Below, one piece after another: positions 25,162 to 35,291 of a stretch of 64,000 bases of DNA (the first letter of the stretch is position 1; every line of letters starts with the position of its first letter). The notes under the pieces are model-generated. The model searched no databases, was not told where the DNA came from, and saw only the letters and a program-made list of their open reading frames with translations. The stretch is from Agrobacterium pusense (lineage in GTDB: Bacteria > Pseudomonadota > Alphaproteobacteria > Rhizobiales > Rhizobiaceae). The DNA lies in assembly GCF_900102105.1 (NCBI RefSeq), contig NZ_FNBB01000001.1, forward strand, positions 186,001 to 250,000, given 5' to 3'. The position numbers were made by a program, and so were the translations under genes.

Positions 25162-28100
25162 TCAGACGGCTTCGCGCAACTGTTCGGCGGTCTGCAAATC
25201 AACAGACACCAGTTGCGACACGCCCTGCTCCGCCATGGTGACTCCAAAGAGGCGGTTCATGCGCGCCATGGTGATGGGATTGTGAGTGATGATGACGAAG
25301 CGGGTTTCGGTGGAGGCCACCATTTCATCCATAAGGTTGCAGTAGCGCTCGACATTGTGGTCGTCGAGCGGCGCGTCCACCTCGTCCAGCACGCAGATCG
25401 GCGCGGGATTGGTGAGGAAGACGGCGAATATCAGCGCCATGGCCGTCAGTGCCTGCTCGCCGCCGGAAAGCAATGTCATGGTCTGCGGCTTCTTGCCCGG
25501 CGGGCGGGCGAGGATTTCGAGACCGGCTTCCAGCGGGTCGTCGGATTCGATCAGCTGCAATTCCGCCGTGCCGCCGCCGAAGAGATGGGTGAACAGCCGC
25601 TGGAACTGCGAATTGACCACATCGAATGCGGCAATCAGCCGTTCGCGGCCCTCGCGGTTGAGGTTCTGGATACCGGCACGCAGCTTGCGCACGGCGTCGA
25701 TGATATCGTCCCGCTCCTTGATCAGCGCCTCAAGCTTGGCGGAAAGCTCGGCCTGCTCCTCCTCGGCGCGCAGATTGACGGCGCCAAGCCTTTCGCGCTC
25801 GATCTTCAGCCGGTCCAGATCGCGCTCGACATCACGGATATCGGGCTTTGGCTGGTCCGGGCCAAGGCCGGTCAGGCGAAACGCCATATGCGGCTCGGTA
25901 CTCAGCGTCTCACGGATGCGATGTTCCGCCTCCTGCCGTTTCTCGCGGGCGGAAACCAGCCGCTCTTCGGCGCGGCCGCGCTTTTCGCGGGCTTCGGCGA
26001 GTTCGGAAAGCGCCGTTGCCGCCAGCCGGTCGGCGGCGCGTTGCAGGTTTTCCGCCTCGGCCAGCCGGTCGGCGGCCGCGCGGCGGGCGTCTTCGGTCTT
26101 CTGCAATTCGTTGAGGAGGTTGCGGCGTTTTTCGTCAAATTCCTCGGGCGCAATGTCCAGCTCGGCGATTTCCTCGCGCGCCTCTTCCTCACGTTCGCGC
26201 AGCGTGGCGATATGGTCGGCGGCACTTGCCGCCCGCGATTGCCAGGTGGAACGCTCCTGCCCGATTGCCTGAATTCTGCGCTGACGGCTTTCCGCCTCGC
26301 GGCTCACGCCTTCATGGCGGGCGCGTGCTTCCGCCAACAGGCCGCGATCGGTCGCGACTTCCAGCTGGCTTTCACGCAGCTTCAGATCAAGCACGGAAAG
26401 ATCAGGCGCATCTTCCATCTCGATACGGGCATTTTCTTCCTGAACGGCGATCTCGTCGATCTGCGCGCCGATCTGGTTCAGTGCTTCGGAGACGATATCC
26501 CGGCGGCGCAAAAGATCGCCCGAGGCGCGTTCGGCCGATGTCAGCGCCTCGCGTGCCTCGGCAAGATGACGGGTCGCAAGCCGGCTCCGGTCTCGCACGT
26601 CCGAAAGCCGCAATTCGCTGCTTCTGATCTCCTCGGTTTTCGCGGCAAGCTGGTCTTCGGCCTCTTCCAGAATAGAGCGGGCTTCATCCAGTTCGGTTTC
26701 GATTTCGGCGAGGCGGTTCTTCTGCGACAGGCGAAGTGCCGCAGCGCCCGGCGCATCAGCGCTGGCGACATGGCCATCCCAGCGGAACAGCGCGCCTTCG
26801 AGCGTCACCAGCCGCTGGCCGGCCTTCAGCGACGGCAACAGCCGCCGGGCCTCCGTGACGTCTGCAACGACGCCGATCTGGGCGAGGGCACGCCTAAGCG
26901 CATCCGGCGCCTGAACATAATCCAGAAGCGGTTTGGCGCCCTGCGGTAAGGCAGGATCATCAGAACCGTCGCCATTACCGGCCCAATAGGCAGGTGCTGC
27001 GGCATCGAGCGGACTTTCGAGATCGTCGCCAAGCGCCGCGCCCAGTGCCGCCTCATAACCGCGCTCAACCGTCATTTCTTCCGCCACCGGCGTGAAGCTG
27101 CCATTCGCGGCGGCGCTTGAAGCGAGGATTTTGGTGATGGTACGCGCTTCCGTGTCCAACGCGTTCAGGCGATTTCGCGCCGTTTCCAGCGGCCCGCGCG
27201 CCATGGCTTCGGCGGAACGCGCCTCGGCAACGGCAGCCTCGGCCTCTTCCACGACGATCAGCGCATCTTCGACGGCAATCTCGGCTGCCTCAACCGCTTC
27301 GCGCCGTTCCGCGGGGTCCGGAAGACCGGAGAGTTTTTCGTCGATGGCCTCGATCTCGGCCGTTGCTTCCTGCGATTGCCGTTCGAGCCTCACCTTGCGG
27401 TCGGAAAGATCGCGGATCGCCCGCTCCAATTGCTGCCGGGCGGCGGCGGCTTGCGCGCGCTCGGCGGTGATGGCGGTGAAGATGGCTTCGCTTTCCGCCA
27501 GCTTGACGGACGCAGCTTCGAAGGCTTCGCGCATTTCGTCGGCATGGCGGCCGGAATCGGACAGGATTTCGAGGAGCTCGGCTTCTTCCTCATCGAGCCG
27601 CGCGAGTATCTGGGCATTGTCGGAGACCAGCCGCTCCTCGCGGATAATATCCTCGCCAAGCTGCGACAGACGGCGCGCCAGCTCGTCACGACGGCGGAGC
27701 AGGCGGTTGGCCTCGTCGTCCAGCTGGGTGCGGGCGATTTGCAGGCGTTGCAGGGCAGCGGCGACTTTCGCCTCGTCCTCGCGCAGCTCCGGCAGCTTCA
27801 GGCTGGCGATGCCCTGCTGCTTTGCCGCTTCCATCTGGGCCTGCGCCTTTTCGGCGACGATGTTCGTTGCCTGATTGAGCGCGCTTTCCGCCTCGCCTTC
27901 GGCTTCCTTCGCTTCCACCCAGCGAATGTGCAACAGCGTCGCCTCGCGGGCGCGGATATCGGCGGAGAGCATCTTGAAACGGTTGGCTTGACGCGCCTGG
28001 CGTTTCAGGCTTTCGATCTGGCTCTCCAGCTGGGCGGTCACATCCTCGAGCCGCTCCAGATTGGTCTCGGCGGCGCGCAGGCGAAGCTCGGCCTCATGGC

Positions 28101-28629
28101 GGCGCGAATGCAGGCCGGAAATGCCGGCCGCCTCTTCCAGCAGCTGGCGGCGGGCCTGCGGCTTGGCGTTGATGAGTTCGCCGATGCGCCCCTGCCCCAC
28201 CATGGAGGGCGAGCGTGCGCCGGTGGAGGCATCAGCGAAGAGAAGCTGCACATCCTTGGCACGCGCTTCTTTGCCGTTGATGCGGTAGACGGAGCCGTTT
28301 TCGCGCTCGATGCGGCGCGTCACCTGAATTTCATCGGCATCGTTAAAGGCGGCAGGCGCGGTGCGGTCGGAATTGTCGAGATAAAGGCCAACTTCGGCGG
28401 TGTTTCTGGCCGGGCGGTTACCGGAACCGGAGAAGATGACGTCATCCATGCCGGAGGCGCGCATGTTCTTGTAGGAGTTCTCACCCATCACCCAGCGCAG
28501 TGCTTCGACAAGATTGGACTTGCCACAACCATTGGGGCCGACAACGCCGGTGAGGCCCGGTTCGATGATGAATTCCGAGGGCTCGACGAAGGACTTGAAA
28601 CCGACGAGGCGGAGCTTGTTAAACTTCAT
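25162..28629 (-). CDS. smc: chromosome segregation ATPase SMC
   Basis: A 1155-residue SMC protein, core of the condensin complex that folds and segregates the chromosome with ScpA/ScpB. The N-terminal head has Walker A GPNGCGKSNLVEALRWVMGE; the C-terminal head has the signature LLSGGEQALTAMALIF and Walker B VCVLDEVDAPLDDHN (here ICVLDEVDAPLDDHN). Long coiled coils, rich in Glu, Arg and Ala, flank a hinge at about 495-640. ATG at 28629 (MKFNKLRLVGFKSF) fits the family; a longer frame upstream is rejected. The DsbA-like gene is upstream on the same strand with a terminator between. Confidence 0.97.
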   Translation of the reverse strand: MKFNKLRLVGFKSFVEPSEFIIEPGLTGVVGPNGCGKSNLVEALRWVMGENSYKNMRASGMDDVIFSGSGNRPARNTAEVGLYLDNSDRTAPAAFNDADEIQVTRRIERENGSVYRINGKEARAKDVQLLFADASTGARSPSMVGQGRIGELINAKPQARRQLLEEAAGISGLHSRRHEAELRLRAAETNLERLEDVTAQLESQIESLKRQARQANRFKMLSADIRAREATLLHIRWVEAKEAEGEAESALNQATNIVAEKAQAQMEAAKQQGIASLKLPELREDEAKVAAALQRLQIARTQLDDEANRLLRRRDELARRLSQLGEDIIREERLVSDNAQILARLDEEEAELLEILSDSGRHADEMREAFEAASVKLAESEAIFTAITAERAQAAAARQQLERAIRDLSDRKVRLERQSQEATAEIEAIDEKLSGLPDPAERREAVEAAEIAVEDALIVVEEAEAAVAEARSAEAMARGPLETARNRLNALDTEARTITKILASSAAANGSFTPVAEEMTVERGYEAALGAALGDDLESPLDAAAPAYWAGNGDGSDDPALPQGAKPLLDYVQAPDALRRALAQIGVVADVTEARRLLPSLKAGQRLVTLEGALFRWDGHVASADAPGAAALRLSQKNRLAEIETELDEARSILEEAEDQLAAKTEEIRSSELRLSDVRDRSRLATRHLAEAREALTSAERASGDLLRRRDIVSEALNQIGAQIDEIAVQEENARIEMEDAPDLSVLDLKLRESQLEVATDRGLLAEARARHEGVSREAESRQRRIQAIGQERSTWQSRAASAADHIATLREREEEAREEIAELDIAPEEFDEKRRNLLNELQKTEDARRAAADRLAEAENLQRAADRLAATALSELAEAREKRGRAEERLVSAREKRQEAEHRIRETLSTEPHMAFRLTGLGPDQPKPDIRDVERDLDRLKIERERLGAVNLRAEEEQAELSAKLEALIKERDDIIDAVRKLRAGIQNLNREGRERLIAAFDVVNSQFQRLFTHLFGGGTAELQLIESDDPLEAGLEILARPPGKKPQTMTLLSGGEQALTAMALIFAVFLTNPAPICVLDEVDAPLDDHNVERYCNLMDEMVASTETRFVIITHNPITMARMNRLFGVTMAEQGVSQLVSVDLQTAEQLREAV

Positions 28630-28660
28630 GCCGCCACGCTCCGGACAGAAAAACGGCAAT

Positions 28661-28697
28661 AAAAAACGGGCGTGCGGAAATATCCGCCGCCCGTTTT
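28661..28697 (-). terminator. intrinsic terminator of the DsbA-like gene
   Basis: On the minus strand AAAACGGGC (28697-28689) pairs with GCCCGTTTT (28671-28663) around a 17-base loop and is followed by TTATTGCC. It separates the DsbA-like gene from smc. Confidence 0.75.
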
Positions 28698-28713
28698 CCG
28701 AAGGCTTCGGTGA

Positions 28714-29394
28714 TCAGAGCAGCTTGTCGATGACAGCCGACATGGTTTCAACCGACATGTCTCCTGCGTATTTCTTGCCGTTGATGATGAAAGTCGGAGT
28801 GGAGTTGACGCCGAATTCCGTCGCACCGCGTTGCATGGTTGCGTTCACATCATCCAGAAGTTTCTGGTTCGTCAAGCAGGCCTCGAAAGACTCCTGTGAG
28901 AAACCGGCCATTTTCGACATTTGCAGCAGGGCGGCGCGCGCATCCTGCGCAACGGCCCAGCTCTGCTGCTGCTTGAACAGCATGGAAACGAAGGGGAAAT
29001 ACTGACCTTCCGGTGCGCAGCGCGCCAGCATGAAGGCGGCAGCGGCGCGCGGATCGAACGGGAATTCGCGGAGCACGAAATAGACCTTGCCGGTATCGAT
29101 ATACTTCTTCTTGATTTCTTCGAAGGTCTTGTTGTGGAAGTTGGCGCAGTGCGGGCAGGTCATCGACATGTATTCGACGATCTTGACGGGTGCGTTGGCA
29201 TCGCCGAGCGCGGCTTCCGGCAGCGGGCCGGGCTTCATTACCGCAGCCATATCCACATCACCGGTGGACTCAGGCAGTTCCTGAGCCTCGGCGACGCCGG
29301 GCGTAAAGGCAAACGGCAGGGCCGTGGCAATGGCGGCAAGAGCAACGCCGCCGAGAAGGCTGCGACGGGAAATGGTCAGTTCGGGAAAATGCAT
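28714..29394 (-). CDS. DsbA-family thiol:disulfide oxidoreductase
   Basis: A 226-residue thioredoxin-fold protein of the DsbA/BdbD-like group. The active site is MTCPHCANFHNKT (CPHC), and the cis-proline region is GVNSTPTFIINGKKYAG. The N-terminus LTISRRSLLGGVALAAIATA is a twin-arginine-type signal, so the protein is predicted to be exported folded to the periplasm, where it would oxidise or exchange protein disulfides. It lies between smc and a DUF721 gene on the same strand. Substrates and a membrane partner (DsbB-like) are not visible here. Confidence 0.92.
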   Translation of the reverse strand: MHFPELTISRRSLLGGVALAAIATALPFAFTPGVAEAQELPESTGDVDMAAVMKPGPLPEAALGDANAPVKIVEYMSMTCPHCANFHNKTFEEIKKKYIDTGKVYFVLREFPFDPRAAAAFMLARCAPEGQYFPFVSMLFKQQQSWAVAQDARAALLQMSKMAGFSQESFEACLTNQKLLDDVNATMQRGATEFGVNSTPTFIINGKKYAGDMSVETMSAVIDKLL

Positions 29395-29522
29395 GAAAGC
29401 ACCTGTTGGTAATAGACTCTATTGTCCGTTGATTCCGATATAGCGACGGCCTGTTCATCACAAGCGGGGTTCTGAACTCTTCTTGTCAAAGAATTGTGAC
29501 CAGTCAAGGACGGCACCTTGCA

Positions 29523-30050
29523 TCAAATCGTCCTGCGCCCCGGCTTCTTCTGCAACACCGCCGTGCCCAGCCTCTCCACCGCCTTGCGCAGCGCCTCGCT
29601 TTCAATGCCGTCCATCATGTCATCGAGACGTTTTGCCGCATCGCCGCGCAGGGGCTGCGGTTTGCGCCGGCGGGTGATGGTTTGCGAGACGGGCTTCTGT
29701 ACGATCCTGATCTGGCGCACGGCCGGGAAGCCGAAAAAGCCGTTGATGCGAGCAATGAGTTCGCCCTGCGCGTGGGTGAGAAATAGCGCGCGCGCGCCTT
29801 CGCAGGCGATCGTCAGCACGCCGGGCTGATATCCGCCACGGTCCGGGCCTTCGTCGCGGCGCGGCCAGGTGATCTTTTCCGGGCGGGTGCAATCGGCAAA
29901 ATCGTCCCCGGCGATCTCGTCCCAGGAGCCGAGCAGCGCCGTGTTGATGCCGGCGCGTTTCGACAGGACCGGGTCCATGATGCCATTGGCGACTTCGGCG
30001 ATCTGCACGACGCCCTTCTTCTTGCCGGCACCACTCTGGGGATAACGCAT
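29523..30050 (-). CDS. DUF721 protein, DciA-like
   Basis: A 175-residue protein whose N-terminal two thirds is a DUF721 domain: GSWDEIAGDDFADCTRPEKI and GVLTIACEGARALFLTHAQG are typical. DUF721 includes DciA, which loads the replicative helicase DnaB in bacteria lacking DnaC, so a replication role is likely but not shown. The C-terminus is basic (ITRRRKPQPLRG and KKPGRRTI). It is divergent from mutY, with a 97-base shared upstream gap, and 128 bases before the DsbA-like gene. Confidence 0.82.
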   Translation of the reverse strand: MRYPQSGAGKKKGVVQIAEVANGIMDPVLSKRAGINTALLGSWDEIAGDDFADCTRPEKITWPRRDEGPDRGGYQPGVLTIACEGARALFLTHAQGELIARINGFFGFPAVRQIRIVQKPVSQTITRRRKPQPLRGDAAKRLDDMMDGIESEALRKAVERLGTAVLQKKPGRRTI

Positions 30051-30147
30051 GTTTCACTCGCGATTTTGGAGAGGGCGATCCACATTTTCTTGATCGCCCG
30101 CTACGGATGTCCCAACTATAGGCCAAATCGAACAGAAACGGCAAACC

Positions 30148-31251
30148 ATGCTTCAAAAAACCGCCTCGTCGTCTTATGCGCAGATGCTGCTCGCATGGTA
30201 CGACCGGCACCATCGCGAATTGCCATGGCGCACTTCCCCGGCCATGGCGGCGAAGGGAAAACGCGCCGATCCCTATCACGTCTGGCTCTCCGAAGTGATG
30301 CTGCAGCAGACGACGGTGCAGGCCGTAAAACCTTATTTCCTGAAGTTCCTCGCCGCGTGGCCGAGCGTCACGGATCTCGCTGCGGCGCCGGTCGAGGACG
30401 TCATGGCGGCCTGGGCAGGCCTTGGTTATTACGCCCGCGCCCGCAATCTCAAGAAATGCGCGGAAGCCGTGGCGAATGAGCATGGCGGCGTCTTTCCGGA
30501 CACGGAAGAGGGTTTGAAGCAACTGCCCGGCATCGGTGATTATACCTCGGCTGCCGTCGCTGCCATCGCTTTTGACCGGCAGGCGGCTGTCATGGACGGC
30601 AATGTCGAACGGGTCATTTCACGTCTCTTCGCCATCGATGCGCCACTGCCCGGCTCCAAGCCGGCGATGAAAGCTAAGGTAGCAGAGCTGACCCCTGCCG
30701 ACAGGCCCGGGGATTTCGCCCAGGCGATGATGGACCTTGGCGCAACGATCTGCACGCCGAAACGGCCGGCCTGCGCGCTCTGTCCGTTCAATGGCGTGTG
30801 TCTGGCGCTTGCGGAGGATGAGCCGGAGCGTTTTCCGGTGAAAGCCGCGAAGAAAGCAAAACCGGTGCGGCTCGGGGCTGCCTTTGTGGCCGTCAATGCA
30901 GAAGGTGAAATCCTGCTGCGGCGGCGCGTCGAAAGCGGCCTTCTCGGCGGAATGACCGAGGTGCCGACAACGGCTTGGACCGCCCGCCTGGATGGCGGCA
31001 CGGACCAAAGTCACGCGCCCTTTGTCGCAGACTGGCAGGCGACGGGCGTGATCGTGCATGTGTTCACCCATTTTGAGCTGAGGCTCAACGTCTACCGCGC
31101 TCAGGTTCCGGGCGACCTCCAAACCGGGCCGGATGACGGATGGTGGGAGCCGGTTACAAATCTTGACGCGCAGGCGCTGCCAACGGTGATGAAAAAAGTC
31201 ATCGCGCAGGCTATTCCATCCGCATTCAATGAAAGCAGGAAATTTCGATGA
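30148..31251 (+). CDS. mutY: A/G-specific adenine DNA glycosylase
   Basis: A 367-residue base-excision repair enzyme that removes adenine mispaired with 8-oxoguanine. WLSEVMLQQTTVQAV carries the catalytic glutamate, LPGIGDYTSAAVAAIAF is the helix-hairpin-helix, and MDGNVERV holds the catalytic aspartate. CTPKRPACALCPFNGVC gives the C-x6-C-x2-C-x5-C iron-sulfur ligands. A C-terminal NUDIX-like domain (about 235-360), which recognises 8-oxoG, completes the protein. It overlaps the following HAD gene by 4 bases (ATGA). Confidence 0.97.
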   Translation: MLQKTASSSYAQMLLAWYDRHHRELPWRTSPAMAAKGKRADPYHVWLSEVMLQQTTVQAVKPYFLKFLAAWPSVTDLAAAPVEDVMAAWAGLGYYARARNLKKCAEAVANEHGGVFPDTEEGLKQLPGIGDYTSAAVAAIAFDRQAAVMDGNVERVISRLFAIDAPLPGSKPAMKAKVAELTPADRPGDFAQAMMDLGATICTPKRPACALCPFNGVCLALAEDEPERFPVKAAKKAKPVRLGAAFVAVNAEGEILLRRRVESGLLGGMTEVPTTAWTARLDGGTDQSHAPFVADWQATGVIVHVFTHFELRLNVYRAQVPGDLQTGPDDGWWEPVTNLDAQALPTVMKKVIAQAIPSAFNESRKFR

Positions 31252-31859
31252 CCAAGATTGAGCATATCGTATTCGACATCGGCAAGGTGCTGATCCATTA
31301 CGATCCGCATATTCCCTATAGCCGTCTCATTCCCGATGCCGATGAGCGCCAATGGTTCTTCGAGAATGTCTGCACCCATGACTGGAACCTCGAGCAGGAT
31401 CGTGGCCGCCGCTGGGAGGATGCCGAAGCTTTGCTGGTGGAGAAGTTCCCGGAACGGGAAGAGCACATCCGCTCCTTCCGCAAGTTCTGGCACGAGATGG
31501 TCTCGCATTCCTATGACGACAGCGTCGCGATCATGACAGGCCTTATCGAGAGCGGCCACGACGTGACGATGCTCACCAACTTCGCCTCCGACACTTTTCG
31601 TGAGGCGCAAAAGATGTTCCCCTTCCTCACCCTGCCGCGTGGCGTCACCGTTTCCGGTGACATCAAGCTGATCAAACCGGATGTGGCGATTTATGAGCTT
31701 CATGCGCGCGATTTCGGGCTCAATCCCGCCGCAACTCTGTTCATCGATGATACTGCGATCAATGTCGAAGGCGCAAAGGCCGCCGGCTGGCAGGCGGTGC
31801 AGTTCACCGGCGCGGAGAAGCTGAAGCAGGATCTGCAGGCATTTGGGGTGGCGGTTTAG
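31248..31859 (+). CDS. HAD-superfamily phosphatase (YihX-like)
   Basis: A 203-residue haloacid dehalogenase-type hydrolase. Motif I is VFDIGKVLIHYD, in which Gly replaces the usual second Asp, as in the YihX/epoxide-hydrolase-N-type group (FDLGNV). Motif II is near MLTNFASD, the lysine motif near DIKLIKPDVAIYELH and motif IV is LFIDDTAINVEGAKAAGWQA. It probably dephosphorylates a small sugar phosphate or similar compound. Its start overlaps the mutY stop by 4 bases, so the two are co-translated; a functional link to repair is not evident. Confidence 0.85.
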   Translation: MTKIEHIVFDIGKVLIHYDPHIPYSRLIPDADERQWFFENVCTHDWNLEQDRGRRWEDAEALLVEKFPEREEHIRSFRKFWHEMVSHSYDDSVAIMTGLIESGHDVTMLTNFASDTFREAQKMFPFLTLPRGVTVSGDIKLIKPDVAIYELHARDFGLNPAATLFIDDTAINVEGAKAAGWQAVQFTGAEKLKQDLQAFGVAV

Positions 31860-31890
31860 GTTCCGCCCTTAAGTCACCTCGTGGCATGGA

Positions 31891-32181
31891 TTAAGGCTCA
31901 TTGCCCCAGTCCTCGTGCCCATGGCGGACGCGGACGATGAGGACGTCGTCGTCCGCCTCAACGCGATAGACCACCAGATGTGCTCTGAACGGATGAATGC
32001 GCACCGACGGCGACAACTCGTTACGCTCGCGTGCGATCCTCGGATTCCGTGATATCAAGTCGAATATTGCGAAAAGTTCGCGATGGTACTTTCGCGCTTG
32101 CTGAGGTCCAAATAGGTCGATGCCTTCTTGCGCTATGCGGATGGCGTCTTCTTCCGCAGGCAGAGAAAGGCGAAATCCCAT
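31891..32181 (-). CDS. ParE/RelE-superfamily toxin
   Basis: A 96-residue protein of the RelE/ParE toxin fold: FRLSLPAEEDAIRIAQEG opens the first strand-helix unit, and RIHPFRAHLVVYRVEADDDV with VRVRHGHEDW near the C-terminus is the ParE signature. ParE toxins poison DNA gyrase; RelE relatives cleave mRNA; the closer resemblance is to ParE. It is second in the operon, two bases after the antitoxin gene. The strand is opposite to mutY-HAD. Confidence 0.88.
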   Translation of the reverse strand: MGFRLSLPAEEDAIRIAQEGIDLFGPQQARKYHRELFAIFDLISRNPRIARERNELSPSVRIHPFRAHLVVYRVEADDDVLIVRVRHGHEDWGNEP

Positions 32182-32183
32182 GA

Positions 32184-32435
32184 TCAGCCAATTTTACGTT
32201 TCATGGAGCGGGCTTCGGCCTCAGCAAACAAGGCATCTTCAGAACGATGACCGGAGGGAGCCCGCAATCCTTCGTCCACTAGGCCCTGCATGGCAGCGAT
32301 CTTTTCGCTCCGCTCCTGGTCCTTTCGGATGAGATCTCGCACATAGTCGCTGGCATTGGAGTAACGGCCCGTTTTAGACTGCGCTTCGACCCATTCCTTC
32401 ATCTGGCCGGGCAGCGAAATATTCATGGTCACCAT
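32184..32435 (-). CDS. ParD-type antitoxin
   Basis: An 83-residue ribbon-helix-helix protein: TMNISLPGQMKEWVEAQ and YSNASDYVRDLIRKDQE are typical of ParD/CopG antitoxins. The N-terminus binds DNA and represses its own operon; the C-terminal tail (EDALFAEAEARSMKRKIG) would wrap and neutralise the toxin. ATG at 32435 is preferred because AGGAG lies 7 bases upstream; ATG at 32441 overlaps that site. Confidence 0.88.
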   Translation of the reverse strand: MVTMNISLPGQMKEWVEAQSKTGRYSNASDYVRDLIRKDQERSEKIAAMQGLVDEGLRAPSGHRSEDALFAEAEARSMKRKIG

Positions 32436-32808
32436 CTTCATCTCCTATGAGGACAGAGTGCAGATTTTGGCAAGGTTTGTCAAAAAGATCGGGAAAAGAA
32501 ATTGGCGCAGGCGGAAATGGCGGTCTCCGGCCTGCGCCAGTCCTGCCGCAAGCGGCATTGGACGCAATGTTTTTGTGAGTTGTCCAGACCGGATTTTCAC
32601 AACCACTGCTTTGATTAGGACAGTAGTTGTCGTCTCTTGCGCGAAACTTGTCTATCTAAAATTTTATATTCGAAAATACCAACGCCCGACACGATGTGCC
32701 GGGCGCTGGTCGTTCTCCATCCGGGACTGAAGGTACTAAACCGGACGGAGACGTATTCTGGACAAGGGCGGGCGGTGGATCGTTGCCTTCAAGCCTTTTC
32801 GGCTTGGA
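32436..32808. other. intergenic region with two hairpins
   Basis: No gene is seen in these 373 bases. TGGCGCAGGC-N17-GCCTGCGCCA (32503-32539), read leftward, is followed by ATTTCTTTTCC and may be a minus-strand terminator. CGCCCGACACGATGTGCCGG (near 32683) forms a second hairpin that may end ccrM transcription. The ParD promoter should also lie here. Confidence 0.5.
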
Positions 32809-33990
<1,182 letters not shown>

Positions 33991-34190
33991 TTATGGTTAC
34001 CGAAGATGGTTATCAAAGCCTGAACAAGTCACGGAAAATGCGAAATAAATGGCTCTCGCGGCGCACTGGCGCAATTTGCGGAGACCGGCGGGGAACCCGA
34101 AGTCCGGCGAAAACGTTGTGCACAATGGGTTCTCCTGTGCCCGCTTATTCGCGCGGCAGGAAGAGCCATTATGGCAGGGGGTAGTCCGCA

Positions 34191-35291
34191 ATGGGGTCCG
34201 TGATGAAAATGGCGTCTTTTTCCATGAATGTCGTTTGGGCCGCACTTTTCGCGGTCGCGTTGGCAACGCCCTCGCAGGCCCAGCAACCGAACCCGCAATA
34301 TAACGTCATCACCGATGCGGTTTTGTTTGATGGCGGCCCCTCCCTCGGCAACAGTGACAGGGTGCGCTGGGATTTCTACAAGGCCGACCGCACGGGCGTG
34401 CGCACCGACGAGAATGCCGGCGGTTCCTATGACGCCACCTTCGAGGCGAAGCTGCCAGCGGGCAGATATGTGGGCGTGGCGGCGCTGGGCAATGTGACCC
34501 GCGAAATAGCGTTCGAGGTGAAGGACGGAAGCGTTGCAAGGCCGAAGGTAAATTTCGATGCGGCCGAACTGACTGTCGTGCCAAAACGCAGCCCCGGCGG
34601 CGATGTGGAGACACAGGCGAAAACTGAAATCACCAAGGATGATTTCAAAGACAGCGTCTATGGCCAGAATACCGTCTTCGTGCCGGCGGGCGAAGTGCTT
34701 CTCACCGGCAGCGTCGGCCCGGCGCGGGCGCAGGAGAAGCTCACCATCAAGGCCGGCGACAAGATCAGCCACGAACTTGTCATTCCGAGCGGCGTGGTGA
34801 TCGCCAAGGCCGTGTATGCGGAAGGCGGCAGGGCGGTGGAAACGGATGATATCCGCTTCGAAGCGATGTCGGCCAAGGAAACCCTTGACGGCACGCGGGA
34901 GGCCATCAACGGCATTTACGGCACCGGCAAGATGATGGAAATGCCGGCCGGTAATTTCGTCATGCGCGCACGCCTCGGCAAGGTGACAGTGGAGCAGCCG
35001 TTCACCGTGACCGCCGGAAAACGCACGGAAATAACCATCAATCTCGATGCGGGCGTACTCGCAATTACCGCCCCCGGCGCGGAACGGATCGACATTGTCG
35101 AAACCACCAGGGACCTTCAGGGCACGCAGAAGGAGATTTCCGGCCGTTATGGCACGCAGCATCAGGAAACGCTTCATCCCGGCGATTATTCGGTGAAGGT
35201 AAGTTACGACAAGAAGTCGGGCCTCGATCCGAAGGAGATCAAGGCGACGGTTAAGGCTGCCGAGAGAACCGAGACGCGTGTGCCGGAGTAG
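34191..35291 (+). CDS. exported protein with four internal beta-rich repeats
   Basis: A 366-residue protein with a signal peptide (about 1-30, ending TPSQAQ). The mature chain looks built from related units of about 80 residues, each with a P-(A/G)-G/E turn then beta strands: LPAGRYVGVAALG, VPAGEVLLTGSVG, MPAGNFVMRARLG and HPGDYSVKVSYD. Such repeats resemble carboxypeptidase-regulatory or PEGA-like beta sandwiches, but I cannot assign a family. ATG codons at 34191, 34203 and 34209 are all possible. The 3' end overlaps the convergent DUF1284 gene by 41 bases. The function is unknown; periplasmic or envelope location is inferred. Confidence 0.75.
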   Translation: MGSVMKMASFSMNVVWAALFAVALATPSQAQQPNPQYNVITDAVLFDGGPSLGNSDRVRWDFYKADRTGVRTDENAGGSYDATFEAKLPAGRYVGVAALGNVTREIAFEVKDGSVARPKVNFDAAELTVVPKRSPGGDVETQAKTEITKDDFKDSVYGQNTVFVPAGEVLLTGSVGPARAQEKLTIKAGDKISHELVIPSGVVIAKAVYAEGGRAVETDDIRFEAMSAKETLDGTREAINGIYGTGKMMEMPAGNFVMRARLGKVTVEQPFTVTAGKRTEITINLDAGVLAITAPGAERIDIVETTRDLQGTQKEISGRYGTQHQETLHPGDYSVKVSYDKKSGLDPKEIKATVKAAERTETRVPE

